Virus record (IMG/VR): IMGVR_UViG_3300042922_000471
Span: 1-33,145 of that record
From: a virus
Reading direction: 5' to 3' (one strand)
Length of the DNA: 33,145 nucleotides
Both the position numbers and the translations under genes were made by a program. Under the pieces are notes generated by a model that saw only the letters and a program-made list of their open reading frames with translations, ran no database searches and was not told the origin of the DNA. Numbering within the stretch: the first letter of the stretch is position 1; each line of letters opens with the position of its first letter. Positions 12,726 to 18,249 of the stretch are shown piece by piece.

Positions 12726-13851
12726 CCCGCATTTAGGGCAAAAGGACGAAGTCGTTCAGCAATACATGAGGATGGTCCACTATTATGCTAATCGGTACAA
12801 AAAGCGGTGTACAACCACGATTAGCTATGACGATTTAGTAAGCGAAGGGACTATTGGCTTAATCAAAGCTTTTAACAAATATGACCCGACGGCATTCGGT
12901 GGAAAAGTTACAAGGTTTTCCACCTTCGCCGTTCCTTACATCCAGGGAAACATTCTTCGTGTTCTTCGCGAGAAAAGCGGGTTAGTCAGACCGCCCCGGT
13001 TGATTCATGAAACAGCTGCAAAGATCAGATGGAAGGACATGTATGACAGTTCTCCGGAAGAGATTGCAGCAGAGTTGGAGATATCGCCCGATTTGGCCGC
13101 CAAAACACTGCACTACTTGAACAACGCCTCTGTTGTCTACTTGGATAAGCCGATATATTCAGACGGAGAATCTGAAATCACCGGTCTCGATCAGTTGGGC
13201 GGAATAGACGATTTATCCGGCATTATGATTCAGGAATTTGTATCATTCCTTAAACCGAAGGAACAGCAGATTTTCCTGTTGCGGTGTGAAGGGAAGCCAC
13301 AAGCTGAAATCGGTGAAATCGTAGGTACGACACAACCCCAAGTGGGGAGGGCAATCCGGCGAATCAATGCACGATTTGAAAGATATATGACCAATCCTGA
13401 AAGTGAGGAATTTAACATGACAAGAGAAATGACCACACGCAAGATCAATGCTGAAGAAGCCAAACGGCTGGGAGTGAGAACGGTGCTGGATGAAATCGAA
13501 TGGTATTCAGGTGAAGCCGCTTCTGGAATTGCGAGTGTCAGCCTCAATTCATTGGGAATGCACATCAGCCGGCAGGCAGCTGAGACGCTGAATCTGAAAC
13601 CAGGCGATTTCATCCAGGTAGGGTTTAACGGTGCGCTGCTCCGCATGGTAATTCGCAAGACTGATACGGGAACCAAACTGAACAAGTCTACCGGTACCAG
13701 CGGATCGGTGGCGACCAACAATAAAGCAATCGGACGCTGGATTCTCAGCAAGAATGTTGTTCGTAAACGTTATGCACTTCAGTTCGATGAAACCACGCAG
13801 GTCTACTTCATCCAACTCGAAGCAGATGTTCAGGAAGCGGGTACCGCCTAA
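12703..13851 (+). CDS. phage sigma-70 family factor (SigB/SigF-like) with extra C-terminal domain
   Basis: Residues 1-238 form a complete small sigma factor: region 2 (about 20-92, including SYDDLVSEGTIGLIKAFNKY and RFSTFAVPYIQGNILRVLRE), region 3 (about 105-145) and region 4 (about 184-229, LKPKEQQIFLLRCEGKPQAE, then a QPQVGRAIRR recognition helix). It has no region 1, like SigB/F/G proteins, whose usual size is about 240-260 aa. A further 144 residues (239-382) follow, containing SLNSLGMHISRQAAETLNLKPGDFIQVG, which has the look of a swapped-hairpin AbrB/SpoVT-like fold. The ATG at codon 239 has its own ribosome site. It would direct host RNA polymerase to phage promoters. Confidence 0.85.
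   Translation: MSKPIDYNPHLGQKDEVVQQYMRMVHYYANRYKKRCTTTISYDDLVSEGTIGLIKAFNKYDPTAFGGKVTRFSTFAVPYIQGNILRVLREKSGLVRPPRLIHETAAKIRWKDMYDSSPEEIAAELEISPDLAAKTLHYLNNASVVYLDKPIYSDGESEITGLDQLGGIDDLSGIMIQEFVSFLKPKEQQIFLLRCEGKPQAEIGEIVGTTQPQVGRAIRRINARFERYMTNPESEEFNMTREMTTRKINAEEAKRLGVRTVLDEIEWYSGEAASGIASVSLNSLGMHISRQAAETLNLKPGDFIQVGFNGALLRMVIRKTDTGTKLNKSTGTSGSVATNNKAIGRWILSKNVVRKRYALQFDETTQVYFIQLEADVQEAGTA
13417..13851 (+). CDS. possible internal in-frame product: AbrB-like C-terminal domain alone
   Basis: Within the sigma gene, ATG 13417 is in frame and preceded by GTGAGGA 7 nt upstream. It falls exactly where the sigma fold ends (residue 239). The 144-residue product could be made separately as a stand-alone DNA-binding protein, or the site may be a relic of fusion of two adjacent genes. 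The segment about 37-75 of this part (LGMHISRQAAETLNL, then PGDFIQVGFNG) resembles AbrB/SpoVT hairpins. Confidence 0.4.
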   Translation: MTREMTTRKINAEEAKRLGVRTVLDEIEWYSGEAASGIASVSLNSLGMHISRQAAETLNLKPGDFIQVGFNGALLRMVIRKTDTGTKLNKSTGTSGSVATNNKAIGRWILSKNVVRKRYALQFDETTQVYFIQLEADVQEAGTA

Positions 13852-14315
13852 TGAAATTCAACGCACATCAAGCCACTCGCCAGATCATTGAACTGATCCA
13901 GGAAGCGAAATCCACCTATGAGCAGCTGGAAGCGGACGAACAGCGCTATACCGACGAATCCAATGACCTCAACCATGCACTGGAGCTGCTGCCCCTGACT
14001 CCGGAACAGCGGAGGGATTACGGGGAGCAGCTTGGAGAATGCCGCTGGAAGCGCCGGCAGGCGAAGGATGCAATGGAGCAGCTAGAGCCGCTTGTATCCT
14101 ACTTGAAATTACAGAGAAGCTTAATCGGCGGTCTTAACCAGGTCTATCAGGATATTAATACCGCAGTGCAGGAACAGTCCAAGCGTTATTATCGCGTCCG
14201 GGTTCGAAAGGACTTGGGCGAAGTATTTGAACATCGGGCAAAGGAGAAGGCAGCGCCAAAGGCTGCAGGCGTTTCGGTTCGGAGGGATCGGCGGGTGCGC
14301 TGCCGGCTGATATAG
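13851..14315 (+). CDS. coiled-coil protein of unknown function
   Basis: The ATG overlaps the sigma stop (TAATG). The 154-residue product is rich in Gln, Glu, Arg and Lys with heptad-like spacing over about 1-110 (IIELIQEAKSTYEQLEADEQRY...), so it is probably a coiled coil, ending in a basic tail (VSVRRDRRVRCR). It has no recognised domain. Translational coupling to the sigma gene may point to a related role. Confidence 0.6.
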   Translation: MKFNAHQATRQIIELIQEAKSTYEQLEADEQRYTDESNDLNHALELLPLTPEQRRDYGEQLGECRWKRRQAKDAMEQLEPLVSYLKLQRSLIGGLNQVYQDINTAVQEQSKRYYRVRVRKDLGEVFEHRAKEKAAPKAAGVSVRRDRRVRCRLI

Positions 14316-14331
14316 AGAGGAGCTGAGCGAA

Positions 14332-14421
14332 TTGCATATCGGCGCACTGATTTTCATCATTCTCCTGTCCTTCATTCTGATTGTAGTGGAGCGGAGATCC
14401 GAACGGAGGGATAACGCATGA
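14332..14421 (+). CDS. tiny membrane peptide (29 aa)
   Basis: A TTG at 14332 behind AGAGGAG (9 nt) opens MHIGALIFIILLSFILIVVE followed by a basic tail RRSERRDNA: one transmembrane helix with a positive cytoplasmic end. The stop overlaps the next start (ATGA). Such micropeptides are easy to miss. It may act on a membrane partner. Confidence 0.45.
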   Translation: MHIGALIFIILLSFILIVVERRSERRDNA

Positions 14422-14543
14422 CACAATACGTAATGGAACACCCGTATATCACGGCATGCCTTATTTTCATGCTCATAGGGGTAACGGGTGATGTTCTTAA
14501 GAAATTTGCCGAACGTAATTCAAATAAGAAGCCCAAGGAGTGA
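14418..14543 (+). CDS. small membrane protein (41 aa)
   Basis: ATG 14418 has GGAGGG 7 nt upstream. The 41-residue product has one hydrophobic helix (about 10-25, YITACLIFMLIGVTGDV) and a lysine-rich end (NSNKKPKE). It overlaps the preceding micropeptide by 4 nt, so the two could form a pair. The function is unknown. Confidence 0.5.
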   Translation: MTQYVMEHPYITACLIFMLIGVTGDVLKKFAERNSNKKPKE

Positions 14544-14549
14544 TGCAGG

Positions 14550-14783
14550 TTGACCAATATTCACAAGCGTAAATCAAAGGCGCCGAAAAGAGCCTGGCGG
14601 ATCTTGCAGCGCATTACCGGATTTCACCGGATTCACCATCATTACTGGTCCTACGGCTGGAAGTTTCCGTTCCTGAAGGTAGGCTATTTTCCGAAAGGGC
14701 TGTTCGGCACTTACTACGGATTCAAGCAACTCAAGGGACGCGGGAGTGATTATCATAACTGCACAAAAACCGGGATTTACTGA
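14550..14783 (+). CDS. small basic protein of unknown function (77 aa)
   Basis: TTG 14550 lies 9 nt after AAGGAG. The product is rich in Lys, Arg, His and aromatic residues (FHRIHHHYWSYGWKFPFLKVGYFPKGLFGTYYG), suggesting a nucleic-acid- or membrane-surface-binding role. I do not recognise the family. Confidence 0.55.
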   Translation: MTNIHKRKSKAPKRAWRILQRITGFHRIHHHYWSYGWKFPFLKVGYFPKGLFGTYYGFKQLKGRGSDYHNCTKTGIY

Positions 14784-14801
14784 GCGGGAGGGATAACTGT
14801 C

Positions 14802-15077
14802 GTGGATAAGTTCACATCCGAAATGCTTACCCGTATTGCTGAGGCGGCGGATCGGTGTTTGGTTAAGTTCGATCACGAGGACCTTGATAAATATATCGAA
14901 AAGGGGAATGACATCGATAAAACGGTGCTCATGACCTCTTTCGAGGAAATGAAGGATTTAGGTAGGGTCAAAACGAAGCACGGCCTGTTGGAAGTGAGAT
15001 ATTCCTCATTTATTCCTCCGAATGCGATATGGCTCGTTAAAACGAACGCATGGGATTACGCTCCTTGGAAGTATTAG
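14802..15077 (+). CDS. hypothetical protein (91 aa)
   Basis: GTG 14802 follows GGGAGGG. The product (MDKFTSEMLTRIAEAADRCLVKF...) is a small mixed alpha/beta protein with no recognised motif. It ends 123 nt before the lipoprotein; the gap holds three AATTATTCC repeats and a perfect hairpin. Confidence 0.55.
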   Translation: MDKFTSEMLTRIAEAADRCLVKFDHEDLDKYIEKGNDIDKTVLMTSFEEMKDLGRVKTKHGLLEVRYSSFIPPNAIWLVKTNAWDYAPWKY

Positions 15078-15123
15078 CAGGAAAACAGACAGGAATTATT
15101 CCAAAAATTATTCCTAAAGCCGG

Positions 15124-15141
15124 GGGACGAGATTTCGTCCC
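15124..15141. other. perfect hairpin before the lipoprotein gene
   Basis: GGGACGA-GATT-TCGTCCC is a 7-bp stem with a 4-nt loop, with outer AGCC/GGCT pairing possible. There is no T run, so it is not a typical terminator. AATTATTCC repeats flank it at 15094, 15106 and 15176. Confidence 0.4.
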
Positions 15142-15200
15142 GAATGGCTGTCATTTCTCAATCAAAATATTCTGAAATTATTCCAGAGAGGATGAATCAA

Positions 15201-15599
15201 GTGAAAAGAATTTTGCTTTTAGTCGTTTTGGTAGGAGCAGCATTCACACTGAGCTCATGCTCTGACGCTGATATTGCGTCGGAGAATCTTTCCAAAGCAG
15301 CGGATAACTTTGAAATAGACCGCCGTATCGTGTTTTACAACGGGATTACCGACACCTATCTGCTTTCCATTGAGGGACGCTGCTCGCTTGGTAACAGTGA
15401 TGACCGGAACACGCAGGTCACTGTTACCTGTAAGACAGGGGAAAACGCCTATAAGAAGCATTTCCTTGGCCTGTCAGACAACGTGACTTACTTTGCTGAA
15501 CAGTTAGACTCCGCAAATGTCAGCGCATATCACTATCGTGTAGTGTTTAAGCCGCAGGCCATCGTGCCGGACATTGATTTAAAAGTTAGCGGAGAATGA
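15201..15599 (+). CDS. phage lipoprotein
   Basis: GTG 15201 (132 aa) has GAGAGGA 8 nt upstream and gives an ideal lipoprotein signal: MKRILLLVVLVGAAFTLSSC, with LSSC as lipobox and the lipid-carrying Cys at residue 20. The mature part is a predicted beta-rich domain with two further Cys that may form a disulfide (RCSLGN... and VTCKTG). It would be anchored to the outside of the membrane. Phage lipoproteins often block superinfection, but this one sits in the late-early region rather than with the repressor. A strong terminator follows. Confidence 0.75.
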   Translation: MKRILLLVVLVGAAFTLSSCSDADIASENLSKAADNFEIDRRIVFYNGITDTYLLSIEGRCSLGNSDDRNTQVTVTCKTGENAYKKHFLGLSDNVTYFAEQLDSANVSAYHYRVVFKPQAIVPDIDLKVSGE

Positions 15600-15605
15600 C
15601 ACAGC

Positions 15606-15644
15606 AAAGCCCCTGCAATCCTTGGCCGGGTCCGCAGGGGCTTT
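15606..15644 (+). terminator. intrinsic terminator after the lipoprotein
   Basis: An 11-bp stem AAAGCCCCTGC / GCAGGGGCTTT (15606-15616 with 15634-15644) is followed by a T/C-rich tract. It separates the lipoprotein from the ArpU-type regulator, which therefore needs its own promoter or readthrough. Its sequence is similar to the terminator at 993-1031. Confidence 0.85.
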
Positions 15645-15656
15645 CTCATTGAATTA

Positions 15657-15693
15657 ATCAGCTCATGCTCATTATACCATATGAGGAGCTGAT
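15657..15693 (+). promoter_or_regulatory. inverted repeat masking the ribosome site of the ArpU gene
   Basis: ATCAGCTC (15657-15664) is complementary to GAGCTGAT (15686-15693), and the latter includes part of the GAGGAG ribosome site (15683-15688) of the gene that starts at 15698. In RNA this would sequester the site. If transcription starts within the repeat it would instead be a DNA operator. Confidence 0.4.
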
Positions 15694-15697
15694 ACAC

Positions 15698-16141
15698 ATG
15701 GGGGCAGAACCATTGATGGCAGACATCCAGCGAATTGACGAGGAAGCTACAAGAGACGCCGTCGAGAAGTACCTGAAGCAAGCCCGCGAATACATGGTCA
15801 CTGACTATATTCCGGAAGAGGCGAGCGTGACCGCCTCCATAAGCGCCACGCCACGCAGCTACACGGGCCTGACCAGCGATCAGACCGGGAACATAGCCAC
15901 CCGTAACGTAGACGAGCCGGAGCGCCGCAGGCGGCATGTAGACCGTGCGGAGCGGGCAATCAGTAGGCTGGGTTCACGGCAGCAGAAGCTTATCCGGTTT
16001 CGATATATAGATGATGATGACATTCTGGATATCGACGCCGCGCAGGAGCTGGGCTTCAGTGATCGGCACTACCGGCGTATTAAATCGCTGGCAATCTACC
16101 GCCTGGCGGGCATGCTTGGGCTGCTTATTTTGCGCGAATAA
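15698..16141 (+). CDS. ArpU/RinA-like late transcriptional regulator
   Basis: ATG 15698 (147 aa) follows GAGGAG by 9 nt. The C-terminal part is a sigma-region-4-like helix-turn-helix: RAERAISRLGSRQQKLIRFRYIDDDDILDIDAAQELGFSDRHYRRIKSLAIYRLAGMLGLL (about 85-145). The N-terminal half is helical with a middle linker. ArpU and RinA proteins activate late operons of Gram-positive phages. Directly after its stop lie four tandem 11-bp repeats and a promoter, then the structured RNA and the packaging genes, a fitting target. A hairpin covers its own ribosome site. Confidence 0.8.
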   Translation: MGAEPLMADIQRIDEEATRDAVEKYLKQAREYMVTDYIPEEASVTASISATPRSYTGLTSDQTGNIATRNVDEPERRRRHVDRAERAISRLGSRQQKLIRFRYIDDDDILDIDAAQELGFSDRHYRRIKSLAIYRLAGMLGLLILRE

Positions 16142-16147
16142 TCAAAA

Positions 16148-16190
16148 TGTCCGCTTTATGTCCGGTCTATGTCCGCTCTATGGCCGATTC
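16148..16190 (+). repeat. four tandem 11-bp repeats upstream of the late promoter
   Basis: TGTCCG starts at 16148, 16159 and 16170 and TGGCCG at 16181, each exactly 11 bp apart, with the unit TATGTCCGCTC. All lie on one face of the helix and end 15 bp before the TG of the extended -10 at 16205. They begin 7 bp after the arpU stop. This is the layout of activator-binding iterons, and the ArpU-type protein is the obvious candidate ligand. Confidence 0.7.
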
Positions 16191-16204
16191 TTTGCTTTTT
16201 GGCG

Positions 16205-16213
16205 TGTTATATT
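16205..16213 (+). promoter_or_regulatory. candidate late promoter, extended -10
   Basis: TGTTATATT is an extended -10 element lacking a good -35, as expected for an activator-dependent promoter. The four 11-bp repeats end 15 bp upstream. Transcription would begin near 16220 and run into the structured RNA. Confidence 0.5.
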
Positions 16214-16410
16214 GGTAATACGGAAAACAAGGCGAGACACAGTGACAAGTGCCCCGGATGCGTGTAGACGATTAAGTTCCACTTAGTCCAGTGCAGCGGG
16301 GCAATTCACATATAGGCGGTCGCCCAATGGGTTTAACTGGCCCCGCTTATGGGGCGAGTGAGTCCGCCGCAAGAAGCCGTATCGCTCCCGGCTACAGGAG
16401 CAGCATAACT

Positions 16411-16572
16411 GATGTGGTGGCGGAATAGGTAGACGCTAATGGCAGATAGATGGGCTTAGTGGTTAAAATCCACGAGCGGACAATCACGGCGAAATAGCCG
16501 ACTCCGCGACGCCGTAGTTAACCAGGCAGACGAGTAGACCATCATGCAGGGTGCAAATCCTTGCCCACATCG
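16411..16572 (+). ncRNA. tRNA-Leu-like domain with oversized central arm
   Basis: GATGTGG and CCACATC (16411-16417 with 16565-16571) form a perfect 7-bp acceptor stem. Next comes TGGCGGAATAGGTAGACGC, a normal tRNA-Leu-type D arm with the conserved GG. A T arm GCAGGG-TGCAAAT-CCTTGC precedes the acceptor, with TGC where TTC is normal and a 6-bp stem. Between D and T arms, instead of a 17-nt anticodon arm, there are about 109 nt that fold as one long arm: TAATGG/CCATCA, TGGTTAA/TTAACCA (16460-16466 with 16518-16524), GCGGA/TCCGC (16476-16480 with 16503-16507), CGGC/GCCG. An alternative hairpin GTGG-TTAAAAT-CCAC resembles an anticodon arm. No CCA is encoded. It is not a normal tRNA; the layout recalls the tRNA part of tmRNA. 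Confidence 0.6.
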
Positions 16573-16583
16573 AATCTTCATAG

Positions 16584-16629
16584 GGTATGTCGTCAATGTC
16601 CTCCGGGCGTTAGAGCGGCATACCTTTTT
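16584..16629 (+). terminator. intrinsic terminator of the structured RNA
   Basis: GGTATGTCG (16584-16592) pairs with CGGCATACC (16616-16624) over 9 bp, with one G-T pair, and is followed by TTTTT. It lies 12 nt after the tRNA-like domain, giving the RNA a defined 3' end. Late genes downstream would need readthrough or another promoter. Confidence 0.8.
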
Positions 16630-16718
16630 AATATTCCCAAGCGTTTGCTAATTTTTGCCAAGCAGGGAATACTCCTACGGTGTAGAATCTGTTCATATCA
16701 CATCAGAGGAGTGTTCAT

Positions 16719-16991
16719 ATGTCACAGCAAAAGCCAGACCCTAGTAAAATCATCATCCCTGTAGAAGACGCAGACGGCGAGTTCAGAATGATTCGCCTCA
16801 GTGAAGTCAATGCAATTACTGGTGAAATCGAAGGAGACCCGCAGTCAACTGCTATATTCCATGTAGGCGGCAAGCAGTATAAGAATCTGCATACGGATAA
16901 GGGTGTACAGCAGTTCAACGAATACTGGTTGCTCAACAAGGATAAGCACAAAGGCGATGCGATACCGGGGATCAGAATCGAAGAAGAGTAA
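16719..16991 (+). CDS. small protein, possibly LytTR-like DNA-binding
   Basis: ATG 16719 has AGAGGAG at a good distance. The 90-residue product (IIIPVEDADGEFRMIRLSEVNAITGE, then AIFHVGGKQYKNLHT) has a strand pattern and an isoleucine-pair, acidic turn and LHT ending that recall LytTR DNA-binding domains, though the match is weak. It is the first protein gene after the structured RNA and is in the head-operon direction. A regulator of late genes is one reading; I am not sure of the family. Confidence 0.6.
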   Translation: MSQQKPDPSKIIIPVEDADGEFRMIRLSEVNAITGEIEGDPQSTAIFHVGGKQYKNLHTDKGVQQFNEYWLLNKDKHKGDAIPGIRIEEE

Positions 16992-17024
16992 GGAAAATTT
17001 TCCTGAGCAGAGGGTGATTACTGC

Positions 17025-17216
17025 ATGCGAGATGGACCATTCATTGAAGCCGGCGATATCAGGGGCTTCAGGTACCGAACTGGCGGCGTAATTGTTGAAG
17101 AGTCCGGCCGGGTGATCAGCACGGATAAGGAAACATCCGGACTTCAGGTGATAGAAGTGCAGTTCCCTAATGGGCGGATACGAAAGTATTCTCGTCAGCA
17201 TTTGCCGAATGAGTAA
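17025..17216 (+). CDS. small hypothetical protein (63 aa)
   Basis: ATG 17025 follows AGAGGGTG by 8 nt. The product (MRDGPFIEAGDIRGFRYRTGG...) is beta-rich and basic with no recognised motif. It lies 33 nt after the previous gene, so the two are probably co-transcribed. The next 270 nt hold no gene that I can support, only a terminator at 17439-17471. Confidence 0.5.
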   Translation: MRDGPFIEAGDIRGFRYRTGGVIVEESGRVISTDKETSGLQVIEVQFPNGRIRKYSRQHLPNE

Positions 17217-17438
17217 GAGATACGGCGAGAGGGCGGCCATACCTTTAGTAGATCAGCAGATACCGGCATTTATCGGTTTGACCGCGGATTCGGCTGCTCA
17301 GTAAAATGGTCTTGTTCTCCTCTGTAACAAAGTCCGTAAAGATTTATAGTAAAGAGCGCAGCGCATTTACTGCGGATGCACAGCGGCCGCCATGATCCTG
17401 GTCTCACTCTTTGCAGGCATGAACTGAATACATTATCC

Positions 17439-17471
17439 AAAGCCGTTCCTATTACAGGGGCGGCTTTTTTT
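17439..17471 (+). terminator. intrinsic terminator
   Basis: AAAGCCG (17439-17445) pairs with CGGCTTT (17461-17467), with extra CC/GG pairing inside, followed by a T run to 17471. It divides the small-gene block from the zinc-ribbon gene that starts 18 nt later. The head operon must therefore be read through it or be started downstream. Confidence 0.8.
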
Positions 17472-17488
17472 GTTGGGGGAATGGCGTT

Positions 17489-17638
17489 ATGAAGAAGAGA
17501 CCAAAGCAGAAGGATCCGCCCCGGCAGCCCGTGAAATGCAGAGGCTGTCTATGGGGAGAATGGACCGGCACAAAGCAATTCTGTAGCCGCTTGGAATGCC
17601 AGAGGAATGAGATAAGGAAGGGTGAGCAGCGTGATTAG
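17489..17638 (+). CDS. small zinc-ribbon-like protein (49 aa)
   Basis: ATG 17489 lies 8 nt after GGGGGA and gives a 49-residue basic protein with four Cys: C17 and C20 (CRGC), C32 and C37 (CSRLEC), spacing fit for one zinc. The N-terminus is rich in Lys and Pro. Small zinc-ribbon or HNH-like remnants are frequent just before phage terminase genes, but the His/Asn of an HNH nuclease is absent. It overlaps the next gene by 8 nt. Confidence 0.6.
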   Translation: MKKRPKQKDPPRQPVKCRGCLWGEWTGTKQFCSRLECQRNEIRKGEQRD

Positions 17639-18065
17639 AATACAGACGACAATTAACCTTGGGTGTGAGCAGATCGAGCGCATCATTGAAGTGGACGACA
17701 TATCCACTTTATCGGCCGAAGAAAGAGAACTGCTGATTGACCTGGCAACCGGTCCGCTTTCTTTCAAACGAGAAGAGGACGGGGAACCCATTGAAGATAC
17801 GCTGGCTATGAGCGCCGCCTCTATCTTTGCCATGAGTGCAATGGGTGGGAAGATTTCTGTGCCAGATAAGCCGGCCTATCCATCCTACACGCAGAACCTG
17901 GTAGAGCACGGACTGTTTGAGAAGGAGTTCCGGATTAAGCACAAGCTCGAGGCTATCCGTGTGCTCCAAGATATTGAGGGGTACAGCAGCTATATGGATA
18001 TTCTAGCCGCATCCCTGATGGAAGACTTCGGGTACGAGGTTCAGAAGGGTGAAGAGAATGCCTAA
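17631..18065 (+). CDS. conserved hypothetical protein (144 aa)
   Basis: GTG 17631 is chosen, with GGAAGGG 8 nt upstream; it overlaps the zinc-ribbon gene. The product starts MIRIQTTINLGCEQIERIIEV and is an acidic alpha/beta protein with no motif I recognise. It lies in the short block of accessory genes preceding cos and the terminase. Confidence 0.6.
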   Translation: MIRIQTTINLGCEQIERIIEVDDISTLSAEERELLIDLATGPLSFKREEDGEPIEDTLAMSAASIFAMSAMGGKISVPDKPAYPSYTQNLVEHGLFEKEFRIKHKLEAIRVLQDIEGYSSYMDILAASLMEDFGYEVQKGEENA

Positions 18066-18249
18066 TCACGAATGCAATGGACGCCCTACCACATGGGCTG
18101 ATATTAAGATTGAGTATGACCCGGAGGATGCGGAGTGGGGATTGGTTGTAGACTTTCAGTGGATCAGTGAAATCAACCATTGTCCTTACTGTGGCACCCC
18201 TTTAAGGGCTGAAATTGGTGAAAAAGCTTCAAAATCGTCCCAAATTTAA
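18058..18249 (+). CDS. small zinc-ribbon-like protein (63 aa)
   Basis: ATG 18058 overlaps the previous gene by 8 nt, and AAGGGTGAAG precedes it. The 63-residue product has a CPYCG knuckle (C43-C46 approximately) and a further His/Cys pair at the N-terminus (HEC, 4-6), giving a possible split zinc site. The last residues are polar (KASKSSQI). Its function is unknown; it is the last small gene before the presumed cos region. Confidence 0.6.
   Translation: MPNHECNGRPTTWADIKIEYDPEDAEWGLVVDFQWISEINHCPYCGTPLRAEIGEKASKSSQI

Larger units (their letters stand above)
16220..16629 (+). ncRNA. structured non-coding RNA with tRNA-like 3' domain (candidate new class)
   Basis: No reading frame with a ribosome site covers this 400-nt stretch, but base pairing is extensive. 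Helix I: TGCCCCG/CGGGGCA (16250-16256 with 16297-16303), enclosing GATTAAGT/ACTTAGTC (16270-16277 with 16281-16288). Helix II: GGCGG/CCGCC (16315-16319 with 16364-16368), enclosing CCC/GGG and GCCCC/GGGGC (16340-16344 with 16351-16355). Helix III: GCTCC/GGAGC (16384-16388 with 16397-16401). A tRNA-like domain follows (16411-16572) and an intrinsic terminator ends it (16584-16629). A promoter candidate precedes it. It occupies the gap between the late activator and the packaging genes. I do not recognise it as a known RNA family. Confidence 0.6.

Noticed and set aside
16411-16572. Ordinary tRNA-Leu or ordinary tmRNA
   Set aside because: The region between D and T arms is too long for a tRNA, no CCA or discriminator A is present, and no tag-peptide frame typical of tmRNA was seen.
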